From a bacterium (GTDB taxonomy: Bacteria; Hydrothermota; UBA3072; B12-G15), in NCBI GenBank assembly GCA_003646055.1, contig QNDZ01000002.1, forward strand, positions 1 through 30,231: DNA of 30,231 nt. The letters run 5' to 3'. Of this stretch, positions 1 to 8,966 are shown one piece after another. Positions within the stretch are counted from its first letter, which is position 1; each line of letters starts with the position of its first letter. A program made the position numbers and the translations under genes. The notes beneath the pieces were generated by a model, which worked only from the letters and a program-made list of their open reading frames with translations, had not been told where the DNA came from and made no database searches.

Positions 1-4
1 AACT

Positions 5-10
5 TATATT
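5..10 (+). promoter_or_regulatory. possible -10 element upstream of the Lon-like gene
   Basis: TATATT lies 21 bases before the ATG at 32. It resembles a -10 hexamer, but any -35 would fall at or beyond the window edge, so it cannot be confirmed. A strong ribosome binding site, AGGAGGA at 21-27, follows and sets the ATG at 32. Confidence 0.25.
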
Positions 11-31
11 TATCAAAAACAGGAGGAAAAA

Positions 32-2356
32 ATGGGATACAGGAAGTTGAAATACGATGAAATTCTCTTCAAACCTCCAGACCTTCCATTCAAACACACT
101 GGTGAAATAAAGGGGAAAACGGAGATTGTTGGTCAGACAAAGGCGCTTGATGCACTTATGGTTGCCATAGAGACTGAACAGCCTCATTACAATGTTTTTG
201 TTTCAGGGCCTCCTGGAACAGGGAGGCGCACAGCGGTCAGGCACATATTGAAAAAGGCTAAGAGGAAAAGGAAACCAGAGGATAAATGTTATGTATACAA
301 TTTCTCCAACCCTGATTCACCAATTCTACTCAGGTTCAAGGCAGGAAAAGGAAGAAAATTTAAGAAGGAGTTTGAATCACTTGTTTCTGCATTACTTACA
401 ATGATTCCAGAGGTTTTACAGGGGGAGGTTGTTCAGAAGATAAGGGAGAGAATCATAGAGAAGTACAAGAAAAAGGAAGACAGACTTTACAAGGATTTTG
501 AGAAAAAGGCATTGCAAAAGGGATTTCAGGTTTCTGTTGTTAAGGTTGGTCCTTTACAGAAGCCTGTTTTGAAACCCATTATTGATGGAGATGCTATTGA
601 TTTCCAGTCACTTGAGCAACTTGTTAGTGAGGGAAAGGTGAAGAAGACAGAGTTTGAGAGAATTGAGAGGGTTTACAGGGAACTTTCATTTGAACTCCAG
701 ACAGTTCTCAAAACAATATCTGATGAGAATAAGAGGGCGGCAGTTGAACTTGAAGAATCAATAATGGATGTTTTAAGGCCACTGGTTGAAATGAAGATTG
801 CTGAACTCAAGGAGAATTTCAGGGATAAAAAGGTTGGGATGTTTCTTGATGCATTTCTTGAAGATTTAATGGGTGACCTGAATAACATTATTAAATCCGA
901 GGGTTTCCCTTTGAAGTACAGGGTTAACCTTCTTGTGGACAACAGTAATGTGAAGACTGCCCCGGTGGTGTTTGAAAACTCTCCAACCTTTAACAAGTTG
1001 TTTGGCACCATAGAGGTGACCACTGATAGTAATGGTGCTATAAGAACAGATTTTACAATGATAAGGGGAGGTTCACTCCTGAAGGCCGATGAAGGTTTTC
1101 TCGTCCTGAATGCATATGATGTACTCACCGAGCCAGGTGTCTGGGAGAAATTGAAAAGGACACTGCGTAATGGTGAACTTGAAATCCAGCCAAGAGAGTA
1201 TCCTGGAATCTTCGCCCTCACAGGATTGAAACCTGAACCAATAAGGATAAATGTGAAGGTGATTATGATAGGCGAACCCTATCTTTATACTTTCCTCTAT
1301 AACAACGACCCTGAATTTGGTAAGCTCTTCAAGGTGAGGGCTGATTTTGATAATGAGATGGATTTGTGTAAGGAATCTGCAATGCAGTATGCATATGTGA
1401 TTAAGAAGGTATCCGAGGATGAGAAACTTCTTCCTGTAAAGAAGGATGCGGTTCTGAGGTTGATTGAGTATGGGGTCAGGCTTGCAGAGAACAGAAAGAA
1501 GATTTCAACTGAATTCAACAGGATTGCTGATGTTGTGAGGGAGGCAAATTACTGGGCAAGGCAGAAGAAAAAGAAGTTCATTACTGAGAAGGAGATAAGG
1601 GAGGCGATTGAGCACAGGTACAGAAGGTCAAACCTTATTGAGGAGAAAATCCTGGATATGATAAGGAGTGGGGACATCTTTGTTGATGTTGATGGGTTTG
1701 CAGTGGGACAGATAAATGGGCTGGAGATTTATTCCATTGGTGACCTTGAGTTTGGCAAACCTGTAAGAATCACAGCAACTGTATCCATTGGGAATGAGGG
1801 AGTGGTGAACATAGAGAGGGAGGTTCAACTTTCAGGCCCTATCCACTCCAAGGGGGTTTTAATACTTGCAGGTTTTTTGAGAGAAAGGTTTGCACAGAGG
1901 TTTCCACTCTCCCTCAATGCCTCAATTTGCTTTGAGCAATCTTACACAGGAATAGATGGTGATAGTGCATCATCTGCTGAACTTTATGCCATTATATCAG
2001 CCCTTTCAGGTGTGCCCATTGACCAGAGTCTGGCAGTAACAGGTTCAGTGAATCAGAAGGGCATGATTCAGCCAATAGGTGGTGTGAATGCAAAGATTGA
2101 GGGATTCTTTGATGTATGTAAAATAAAGGGTTTGACAGGGAAACAGGGTGTGGTGATACCAGAGACCAATGTTGATGAACTTATCCTCAAAGAGGAGGTA
2201 GTGGAGGAAATAAAAAAGAAGAAGTTCCACCTGTATTCTGTTAAGACTGTTGAAGAGGGTATTGAATTGCTCACCCATAGACCTGCCAGTGAGGTTTTCA
2301 AACTTGCGGAGGAGAAGTTGTCTGAGTATGCAGAAACCCTGAAGAAATTCAAATAG
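32..2356 (+). CDS. Lon-family ATP-dependent protease, LonB/AAA_32 type
   Basis: A cytoplasmic serine protease of the Lon family (COG1067 type: AAA_32 plus Lon_C), expected to degrade damaged or regulatory proteins. The 774 residues carry an N-terminal P-loop segment (GPPGTGRRT, residues 59-67), a helical insert (about 130-290), a second ATPase segment (about 300-430, GFLVLNA in the Walker B place) and a C-terminal Lon protease domain. The catalytic dyad is visible: Ser645 in DGDSASS and Lys688, 43 residues later, the same spacing as S679/K722 in E. coli Lon. The Walker A lysine is Arg and the Walker B acidic residue is not evident. I recall the Arg as common in this subfamily, so it may be normal there. 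There is no LAN substrate-binding domain as in LonA. The start is fixed by AGGAGGA at 21-27. It is first in the visible run, eight bases before the M16 gene. Confidence 0.9.
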   Translation: MGYRKLKYDEILFKPPDLPFKHTGEIKGKTEIVGQTKALDALMVAIETEQPHYNVFVSGPPGTGRRTAVRHILKKAKRKRKPEDKCYVYNFSNPDSPILLRFKAGKGRKFKKEFESLVSALLTMIPEVLQGEVVQKIRERIIEKYKKKEDRLYKDFEKKALQKGFQVSVVKVGPLQKPVLKPIIDGDAIDFQSLEQLVSEGKVKKTEFERIERVYRELSFELQTVLKTISDENKRAAVELEESIMDVLRPLVEMKIAELKENFRDKKVGMFLDAFLEDLMGDLNNIIKSEGFPLKYRVNLLVDNSNVKTAPVVFENSPTFNKLFGTIEVTTDSNGAIRTDFTMIRGGSLLKADEGFLVLNAYDVLTEPGVWEKLKRTLRNGELEIQPREYPGIFALTGLKPEPIRINVKVIMIGEPYLYTFLYNNDPEFGKLFKVRADFDNEMDLCKESAMQYAYVIKKVSEDEKLLPVKKDAVLRLIEYGVRLAENRKKISTEFNRIADVVREANYWARQKKKKFITEKEIREAIEHRYRRSNLIEEKILDMIRSGDIFVDVDGFAVGQINGLEIYSIGDLEFGKPVRITATVSIGNEGVVNIEREVQLSGPIHSKGVLILAGFLRERFAQRFPLSLNASICFEQSYTGIDGDSASSAELYAIISALSGVPIDQSLAVTGSVNQKGMIQPIGGVNAKIEGFFDVCKIKGLTGKQGVVIPETNVDELILKEEVVEEIKKKKFHLYSVKTVEEGIELLTHRPASEVFKLAEEKLSEYAETLKKFK

Positions 2357-2364
2357 GAGGATAT

Positions 2365-3780
2365 ATGTTATTATTTTTAATATTAGGTGTTTTAAGTGGT
2401 CCAGAGGTGACAAAATATGTGCTGGATAATGGATTGAGGGTTGTTTTTGTTGAAGACCATTCAGCCCCTGTTTTTGCCGGGGTTGTGCAGTTTGATGTTG
2501 GTTCATATCTGGAACATCCCGGGATAACAGGGGTTTCACATCTTCTGGAACATATGCTTTTCAAGGGTTCAAAAAAACTCGGGACAATAGACTATGGTAG
2601 AGAGAAAAAAATCATCCAGAGGATATGGGATATCTATGAGAAACTTCCATATGCAGATTCACTTGAGAGGAGTAAACTTAGAGAAGAGTTGAAAAAATTG
2701 AAGGAGGAGGAGAAAAAACTGGTGGTTTCAGAGGAGATATGGAAGATTTATTACAGGGTGGGTGGAGCAAATATGAATGCGTCAACAGGGAATACCTCAA
2801 CTCAGTATTTTCTTCTTCTTCCCTCAAATAAAAAAGAGGTGTGGGCAAAGACAGAGTCTGACAGGTTCCAGAATCTTGTGTTGAGAGAATTCTATTCAGA
2901 GAGGGATGTTGTTAATGAGGAGAGGAGAATGGGTGATGGCAATCCGTCCTCTGTGCTCTGGGATAATCTCATTGCAACTGCCTATATAGCCGCTCCTGTT
3001 AGATGGCCTGTTATCGGATGGGAAAGTGACATTATGAATATAACACCACAGGAGGTTATGGATTACTATAAAAAGAACTATGTCCCGGAGAGATGCGTCA
3101 TTGTTCTGGCGGGGGATGTTTACCCTGAAAAGGATATAAAACTCGTGAAAAAGTACTTTGGTAGATGGAAGAAGAGAAAGCCACCTCTGATAAGAATAAC
3201 ACAGGAGCCAGAGCAGAGAGGCACAAGAAGGGCACACGTAGAATTCAGGGCTACCCCAAGGATGGGGATTGCATTCCATGGCCCTTATTATGGTACAAAG
3301 GATTACTTTGCACTTGAACTCCTGAGTATGATTCTTACTGATGGTAATAGTTCTATAATGAGACAAGAACTTGTTGATAAAGGTATAGCCACATCTGTGA
3401 ATTCATATGTTATGGATTTTGATAAGAAGGTGGTATCCCTTATGACCATATTTGTCAATCCTGCTCCTGGAAAGAATTTCAAGGAGGTTGAGGACTCCGT
3501 GTTTTCCATACTGGAGAGTATAAAGAAGGAAGGCATAAGTCAGAGGTCACTTAAAAGGGCAAAGAACAACTATAAAAAAGACATTCTATCATGGCAGAAG
3601 AATGTGTTGTGGATGGCAATAGGAGCAGCGTCAAATGAGAGGGTGATGGGCGACCCTGAATATAGTTTTAAGGTTCTCAAGACAATTGAAGAAATAAAGA
3701 TAGAGGATGTGATGAATGTGCTAAAAAAATACATCAGTCTGGATAGGGCAACAATAGTTACACTCGGAGGTGAGAAATGA
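2365..3780 (+). CDS. M16 family zinc metallopeptidase, catalytic subunit
   Basis: A pitrilysin/insulinase-family (M16) protease, probably exported. The first 12 residues (MLLFLILGVLSG) are a short hydrophobic segment like a signal peptide. The inverted zinc motif HLLEH is at residues 59-63 in the usual setting (GVSHLLEHMLFKGS), followed by the typical helical insert and the segment SERDVVNEERR that should supply the third zinc ligand (Glu). The C-terminal half is the second M16 domain, and 471 residues is a normal length. The ribosome binding site TAGGAGG is 2355-2361. Its stop overlaps the start of a second M16 gene that lacks the zinc site, which suggests an active/inactive heterodimer as in mitochondrial processing peptidase and several bacterial M16B pairs. 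The substrate is unknown. Confidence 0.93.
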   Translation: MLLFLILGVLSGPEVTKYVLDNGLRVVFVEDHSAPVFAGVVQFDVGSYLEHPGITGVSHLLEHMLFKGSKKLGTIDYGREKKIIQRIWDIYEKLPYADSLERSKLREELKKLKEEEKKLVVSEEIWKIYYRVGGANMNASTGNTSTQYFLLLPSNKKEVWAKTESDRFQNLVLREFYSERDVVNEERRMGDGNPSSVLWDNLIATAYIAAPVRWPVIGWESDIMNITPQEVMDYYKKNYVPERCVIVLAGDVYPEKDIKLVKKYFGRWKKRKPPLIRITQEPEQRGTRRAHVEFRATPRMGIAFHGPYYGTKDYFALELLSMILTDGNSSIMRQELVDKGIATSVNSYVMDFDKKVVSLMTIFVNPAPGKNFKEVEDSVFSILESIKKEGISQRSLKRAKNNYKKDILSWQKNVLWMAIGAASNERVMGDPEYSFKVLKTIEEIKIEDVMNVLKKYISLDRATIVTLGGEK

Positions 3781-5207
3781 GAAAGATTCTGTTAATAGGG
3801 CTCTTGTCCCTTTCAATTCTGGCGGGAGAGATGAAATCACCAATGGCAAAAGAGGTGGAGAGGATGAAGTTTCCACCACTGAAGTGGGATGTGCCAGAGG
3901 TGGGTAAGGATATCAAGATGTTGAAGGAGAATGGTTCAGTAATCTTTTTGAAGGAGAACCATAATCTACCCCTTGTTGAAATCACAATTTATGTGAGGGG
4001 AGGTCGTTTATATACAGACCCCACTGACAGGGCTGTTTGCGAACTCCTTGCCCCAATGCTGGAAAGGGGAGGGACAAAGGATTTGTCCCCTGAAAAGTTC
4101 TCTGACATACTGGACTTTAATGCAATAAGCTTTTCAGTTGACCAGGGTGTTGACCATTACACAATCAGATTGAGTTGTATGAAGGAGGTTCTTGATACAG
4201 CCTTTTACCTTTTGAAACAGGCTCTCTTTTACCCGTCCTTTAATGAAAGGATAATGAAGGTTGAGATTCAGAACATTAAAGATACATGGAGGAAGAATCT
4301 TGAAACCCCTTCAAGGGCACTGTGGATTCTGTCTGATTATGTTGCATATGATGGTCATCCTGCAGGTTCTCTACCTGATTTTACTGTTTTTGAATCCAGG
4401 GTGAAGGAAAAACTTCAAAGGATTCACAGGATGTTCTTTGTGCCAGAACACATGGTTATTGGTGTTGTTGGGGATGTCACAGAGGAGGAAATAAGAAGTG
4501 CGTTCAAGGATTTTAAGCCAGATTATAAATCTGAAGGTTTCAAGGATGATGTGAAGCCATTTTCCGAAGAGCCACAGAAGAAGGTCTTTTTCTACAACCT
4601 ACAAATCCCGCAGGGATATATCCTTCTACAGGAAAGGGTCAGGGTAGAACCATCAGATTTATACAGGGTGATGCTGATGAACGAGATACTTGGTGGTGGT
4701 GGATTTACATCAAGGATTGTGTTAAAGGTAAGGAACGAGATGGGGCTTGCATACAGTACATATACATACTTTTCCCTCTTTTCAAATCCCTTACCTCCTC
4801 ACTTCTATGCCTTCAGTGCTACAAGGAGTGATGCTGTACAGGATGCAATAGATGCCATTTTGAATGAGATAAAGAGGATAAGGGATGAGAAGGTTCCTGT
4901 TGAAGAGATTAAGGTAGCAAAGGATTCTTACCTGAACAGCACAATAACAAGGTACAGCAATGACTGGAGATTTATCCCCAGGATTGTGAATCTCTACTTC
5001 AGGGATATGCCACTTGATTATTACTCAAAACTTGCAGAAAATATAAATAACGTTGGTATTGAGGATGTGCTTGAGGCTGCAAGAAAATATATAAACCCTG
5101 ACAAACTTTACATTCTGATTGTGGGGGATACCACAAAGATAGACCTTGACAAGTTGAGAAAGTTTGGGGAGGTTGAATTTGTAAATCTGGAGGTTAAAGG
5201 GCTTTAA
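3777..5207 (+). CDS. M16 family peptidase homologue without the zinc site
   Basis: The second M16-fold protein, 476 residues, probably the non-catalytic partner of the preceding gene. The N-terminus (MRKILLIGLLSLSILAG) looks like a signal peptide without a lipobox Cys. Where an active enzyme has HxxEH this one reads CELLAPMLERGG, so both histidines and the glutamate are lost. The C-terminal half keeps the glycine-rich loop (LGGGGFTSR) and the segment RNEMGLAYS typical of the substrate-binding M16 subunit. The ATG lies inside the stop of the upstream gene (ATGA) with GGAGG at 3766-3770, so the two are translationally coupled. Fold and pairing are well supported, the substrate is not known. Confidence 0.9.
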   Translation: MRKILLIGLLSLSILAGEMKSPMAKEVERMKFPPLKWDVPEVGKDIKMLKENGSVIFLKENHNLPLVEITIYVRGGRLYTDPTDRAVCELLAPMLERGGTKDLSPEKFSDILDFNAISFSVDQGVDHYTIRLSCMKEVLDTAFYLLKQALFYPSFNERIMKVEIQNIKDTWRKNLETPSRALWILSDYVAYDGHPAGSLPDFTVFESRVKEKLQRIHRMFFVPEHMVIGVVGDVTEEEIRSAFKDFKPDYKSEGFKDDVKPFSEEPQKKVFFYNLQIPQGYILLQERVRVEPSDLYRVMLMNEILGGGGFTSRIVLKVRNEMGLAYSTYTYFSLFSNPLPPHFYAFSATRSDAVQDAIDAILNEIKRIRDEKVPVEEIKVAKDSYLNSTITRYSNDWRFIPRIVNLYFRDMPLDYYSKLAENINNVGIEDVLEAARKYINPDKLYILIVGDTTKIDLDKLRKFGEVEFVNLEVKGL

Positions 5208-6466
5208 TGCTTCTTATAACAGATGTTGAAAAGGGTTCAATAGGAGATAAGGCTGGTTTGAAACCAAGCCAGTATATACTTTCAATCAATGGAGAGAGGG
5301 TTGATGATGCCCTTGATTTCAGATTCCATACTGCTGATGAGGTTCTTGAGATAGAGATAAGAGAGGGTGAAGAGATATTCAGGGTTTATGTTGAAAAGGG
5401 GATAGACCAGGATCTTGGTGTTCAGGTGAAGGATTTTGTTATAAGGAGGTGCCAGAACAACTGTATCTTTTGCTTCATGGACCAGTTGCCCAGAGATGCC
5501 AGAGAGTCCCTATTTGTTAAGGATGATGATTACAGGATGTCTTTTCTCTATGGGAATTTTATAACCCTGACAAACCTTGTTGAGAATGATTTCAAAAAAA
5601 TTGAAAGACTCAGGTTATCTCCTCTTTACATCTCTGTTCATACAACAAACCCCTCTTTGAGGGAATCCATAATGAGAAACAAGAACGCCAGGAAGGTCAA
5701 GGAACAGATGGAGAGGTTGATTTCCTCTGGTATAAAACTGCATACGCAGATTGTTCTTCTGCCTGGAATAAATGATGGAGAGGAGTACCTTTCAACTGTT
5801 GAGGACCTTGCTTCAATGTATCCTGGTGTTCTATCCATAGGTGTTGTTCCTGTTGGCTTAACAGGCCATAGAGAGGGACTTCCACTTATTATATCACCGG
5901 ATGGTGAGTGGGCTAAGGAAGTCCTTGATATTTCAAAACCCTATCAGGAAAAATTCAGGGCACAGTTTGGTATTACCTTCCTTTACCTTGCAGATGAGTT
6001 TTACATACTTGCAGATGAAGAGATACCCAAAAGAGAGTATTACGATGATTTTCCCCAGATAGAGAACGGGATTGGAATGGTGAGAAGGTTTCTTGATGGT
6101 CTTGAAGATATGGAAGTACCACAGATGAGTGGGAGGACAATTCTTGTAACAGGTGTGCTTGCTGAACCCTTTGTAATAAAACTTGAAGAGAAATTCAAAA
6201 ACACTGGCCAGAGGGCTGAGACCGTTGTGGTTAAGAACAGATACCTTGGTTCTTCTGTTACTGTTGCTGGACTTCTTCCAGGGTGGGATATACTTGCCAT
6301 GGTTTCAATGATTGAGGGAGAGAACATTATTCTTCCCCCGGATGTTGTTAATGGTGATGGAAAATTTATAGATGACTTTTCCCTGAACGACCTGAGAAAA
6401 TTTACTGGTAGAAGGATTTATATTGCTCCTTCAGATATTACTGAACTTGCAGGGGTTATAGGATGA
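5207..6466 (+). CDS. DUF512 family protein, PDZ plus radical-SAM-like iron-sulfur domain
   Basis: A 419-residue protein of the DUF512 family. Residues 1-65 form a PDZ-like domain (VEKGSIGDKAGLKPSQYILS). A Cys cluster follows, C82-x3-C86-x2-C89 (CQNNCIFCF), which is radical-SAM-like and would hold a 4Fe-4S cluster. Then comes FMDQLPRDARESLF, highly typical of the family, and the DUF512 C-terminal domain. The reaction is not established. The neighbours der and plsY directly downstream match a gene order seen in Clostridia and related bacteria, so a link to envelope or ribosome biogenesis is possible but inferred. The start overlaps the previous stop by one base (TAATG), with AAAGG at 5196-5200 as binding site. 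Confidence 0.9.
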   Translation: MLLITDVEKGSIGDKAGLKPSQYILSINGERVDDALDFRFHTADEVLEIEIREGEEIFRVYVEKGIDQDLGVQVKDFVIRRCQNNCIFCFMDQLPRDARESLFVKDDDYRMSFLYGNFITLTNLVENDFKKIERLRLSPLYISVHTTNPSLRESIMRNKNARKVKEQMERLISSGIKLHTQIVLLPGINDGEEYLSTVEDLASMYPGVLSIGVVPVGLTGHREGLPLIISPDGEWAKEVLDISKPYQEKFRAQFGITFLYLADEFYILADEEIPKREYYDDFPQIENGIGMVRRFLDGLEDMEVPQMSGRTILVTGVLAEPFVIKLEEKFKNTGQRAETVVVKNRYLGSSVTVAGLLPGWDILAMVSMIEGENIILPPDVVNGDGKFIDDFSLNDLRKFTGRRIYIAPSDITELAGVIG

Positions 6467-7755
6467 GTGCTGTGGCAATCATAGGAAGGCCAAATGTAGG
6501 CAAGTCCACCCTGTTTAACAGACTTACAGGAAGAAGAGAGGCAATTGTTGATGACAGGCCAGGGATTACAAGGGACAGGATATACGGGTTTTGTGAATAT
6601 CTGGATACCCATTTTATAGTTATTGATACAGGTGGATTGAGTTTTGCAGATGACCCCATAACCACAGAGGTCAGAAAGCAGGTTGATTTTGCCATTGATG
6701 AGGCAGATAAAATCCTGTTTGTTGTGGATGGCAGGGAGGGTCTGCATCCCCTTGATAAGGAGATTGCAGAGCACCTGAAGAAGAAGGCACCTGAAAAACC
6801 TGTTGCTGTTATTATAGCTAAGATGGATAAGGGAGTGGATCCTTCAGTAGAAGCAGAATTCTCTGCACTTGGTTTTGAACCCATTTTCACCATATCTGCA
6901 TTTCATAAGATTGGAATAGGGGACATGCTTGATTGGGTTATAGAGGGGCTTGAGGGTATTGAACCTGTCCAGGGGTTTGGAATAGCAGTTGTTGGTAAAC
7001 CCAATGTGGGGAAGTCCTCATTTGTGAATGCCATACTTGGTTATGAAAGAAGTATAGTTACAGAGATACCTGGAACAACAAGGGATAGTATAGACACGCC
7101 AGTAAAGATAGGGAAGCAGTGGATTACACTCATAGATACTGGTGGTTTGAAAAAGAAGTCAAGGATGATGAAAGAGGCAATTGAATATTATACAATGCTG
7201 AGAACAGTGAGAAGCATTGAAAGGTCTCATGTTTCACTCGTTTTAATAGACTCCTCCATACCTGTAACAAGGCAGGATAAGAGGATTATATCCCTTGTTG
7301 AGGAGGGGCTCAAAGGGCTTGTTATTGTTCTAACAAAGGTTGACCTTATACCAAAGAAGATGAGAAAAAAGGTGCTTGAATACTTCCAGAATGAATTGTC
7401 TTTTGTCTCCTATGCCCCTTTTCTTATGGTATCTTCTATGACAGGTGAAGGTGTGAATGAAACATTGAAGGTTGCAATTGATGTGGCAAAGAGAAGAAGG
7501 ATGAGGAGAAGCAAAAAGGAACTGAACAGAATCTTGAGGGATGCATTGAGAAGGTTTCCACCACCCATGCATGGAAGGAAGGTTGTCAGGATTTACAGGA
7601 TATATGAGGAAGGCCCTGGCAGGTTCATACTCTATATGAATATTCCTGAAGCCCTTAATAGTTCTTACATAAGGTATCTTGAAAGGTCATTGAGGGAAGG
7701 TATGGACTTTTTTGGTATTCCAATAAGAATCATACCGAAAGGAGAGAGACCATGA
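6463..7755 (+). CDS. der: GTPase Der (EngA), ribosome assembly
   Basis: A tandem-GTPase factor for late 50S ribosomal subunit assembly. Domain 1 has the P-loop GRPNVGKST (residues 8-16), DRPGITRD and DTGG. Domain 2 has GKPNVGKSS (178-186), PGTTRD and DTGG. The C-terminal KH-like domain ends with the family pattern around SYIRYLERSLRE and GIPIRI. Length (430) is normal. The odd point is the G4 base-recognition motif. It reads AKMD (119-122) in domain 1 and TKVD (291-294) in domain 2, where NKxD is expected in both. All other motifs are intact, so the gene should be functional. The start overlaps the DUF512 stop (ATGA), and plsY starts inside the der stop. Confidence 0.95.
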   Translation: MSAVAIIGRPNVGKSTLFNRLTGRREAIVDDRPGITRDRIYGFCEYLDTHFIVIDTGGLSFADDPITTEVRKQVDFAIDEADKILFVVDGREGLHPLDKEIAEHLKKKAPEKPVAVIIAKMDKGVDPSVEAEFSALGFEPIFTISAFHKIGIGDMLDWVIEGLEGIEPVQGFGIAVVGKPNVGKSSFVNAILGYERSIVTEIPGTTRDSIDTPVKIGKQWITLIDTGGLKKKSRMMKEAIEYYTMLRTVRSIERSHVSLVLIDSSIPVTRQDKRIISLVEEGLKGLVIVLTKVDLIPKKMRKKVLEYFQNELSFVSYAPFLMVSSMTGEGVNETLKVAIDVAKRRRMRRSKKELNRILRDALRRFPPPMHGRKVVRIYRIYEEGPGRFILYMNIPEALNSSYIRYLERSLREGMDFFGIPIRIIPKGERP

Positions 7756-8384
7756 ATTTAGTGCTTGTATATGTGCTTGCTTTTATCAGTTCTTATCTAC
7801 TTGGAGGTATTCCCTTTGGTTTTATTGTGGCAAAGGCAAAAGGAATAAACATCAGAGAGGTGGGGAGTGGTAATATTGGTGCAACCAATGTGTTCAGAGC
7901 GGTAGGTAAGAAGGAAGGGATTTTTGTCTTTTTAATGGACTTCTTAAAGGGGCTCATACCGGTTCTGTTCTGGAAACATTACGGAATGTATCCCGGACTT
8001 GTTTCAGCAATTGGTGCTATTCTTGGACATACCCTGACACCATATTTAAAGTTCAAGGGTGGTAAGGGAATAGCCACAGGTTTTGGTTCATTCCTTGGAT
8101 TACTCCCTGCTGCCATTCTTTCATCGTTTGGTGTATGGGTACTATTCTTACTTATTTCAGGGATTGTGTCTGTTGGCTCAATAATGGCTGCAATAACCTT
8201 TCCGCTTTTCTATTCAATATATGCGTTTAAGTCCAGTGGAAATGTTGACCCTGTAATACTTGTTTTCACAGGTATAATAAGCATCTATGTTATATACAAG
8301 CACAGGGGGAATATAAAGAGACTGTTCAGGGGTGAAGAGCCCAGAATCCTTTATAAAAAGAAGTCCCCTGAGAAGGAGGAATAA
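7752..8384 (+). CDS. plsY: glycerol-3-phosphate acyltransferase PlsY
   Basis: A membrane acyltransferase that uses acyl-phosphate to acylate glycerol-3-phosphate, the first step of phospholipid synthesis in most bacteria. The 210 residues hold several hydrophobic segments and the three PlsY motifs: GSGNIGATN near residue 37, KFKGGKGIATG in the middle, and YKHRGNIKRL near the C-terminus. The ATG sits in the der stop (ATGA) after AAAGGAGAGAG. der-plsY adjacency is widespread. The extreme C-terminus is basic and cytoplasmic. Confidence 0.95.
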   Translation: MNLVLVYVLAFISSYLLGGIPFGFIVAKAKGINIREVGSGNIGATNVFRAVGKKEGIFVFLMDFLKGLIPVLFWKHYGMYPGLVSAIGAILGHTLTPYLKFKGGKGIATGFGSFLGLLPAAILSSFGVWVLFLLISGIVSVGSIMAAITFPLFYSIYAFKSSGNVDPVILVFTGIISIYVIYKHRGNIKRLFRGEEPRILYKKKSPEKEE

Positions 8385-8966
8385 ATGAGAAAGGGTAAGA
8401 ATCTCAAGGAGATGCTTGTAAGGTTGAGGGATTTGACCGACCTTATGGTTGAACTTGGGTATGCAGCCATACTCCAGGATGACAGGGAACTTGCACAGGA
8501 GGCACAGAGATTGAGGGATGAGATAAGGGAAGTTGCGTACAATATGAGGGTTCTCACCATCTATGCTGCAAAGGGACTACCCAGAAAGGATGTTGAGCAA
8601 CTTTCCTCTCTCCTCCAGATTGGTGTGGCAGTGAAGGAGATTTCTGATGGAATTGACGACATGGTTGAGATTGTTTCAAGGGGTGTCCATCCCATTGTTC
8701 AGGCTGCATACAGAAGGGATTTTATCATGAAGGTTATGGATGTTGAGGAGGAGTGTCCTGTTGATGGTAAATCCCTTGAGAAGGCAAGAATACCCGAAGA
8801 AACAGGGTTCTTTATAAGGGCAATAAGAAGGGGGGATGACTGGATTTTTTATCCAAATTCAAAGACGGTTCTTAAAAAAGGGGACAGGATTTTTCTCAAG
8901 GGAAAGGATGTTGCAATAAGGAAGATACAATCCTATGTCAAAAAAACGGAGAAAAAGAAAAAGTAA
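8385..8966 (+). CDS. PhoU-like / TrkA-C (RCK_C) domain protein
   Basis: A 193-residue soluble protein. Residues 5-110 are a helical PhoU-like domain (many E/R/L helices, ELGYAAILQDD, VKEISDGIDDMVEI). Residues about 130-185 are a TrkA-C (RCK_C) ligand-binding domain (GFFIRAIRRGDDWIFYPNSK, LKKGDRIFLKG). This architecture corresponds to COG3273, often next to MgtE-like permeases in archaea. It is probably a regulatory subunit that senses a ligand and controls the transporter encoded by the next gene. It starts directly after the plsY stop with GAAGGAGG upstream, and its 3' end overlaps the transporter gene by 32 bases, so coupling is likely. Confidence 0.82.
   Translation: MRKGKNLKEMLVRLRDLTDLMVELGYAAILQDDRELAQEAQRLRDEIREVAYNMRVLTIYAAKGLPRKDVEQLSSLLQIGVAVKEISDGIDDMVEIVSRGVHPIVQAAYRRDFIMKVMDVEEECPVDGKSLEKARIPEETGFFIRAIRRGDDWIFYPNSKTVLKKGDRIFLKGKDVAIRKIQSYVKKTEKKKK

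Noticed and set aside
673..1221. 182-residue minus-strand frame inside the Lon-like gene
   Set aside because: Antisense shadow with no recognisable motif, low-complexity Ser-rich sequence, and the sense gene has clear catalytic residues.
3777..5207. Second M16 gene as a decayed pseudogene because it lacks HxxEH
   Set aside because: The frame is intact and full length, and zinc-less M16 partners beside active ones are common, so it is a functional subunit type.
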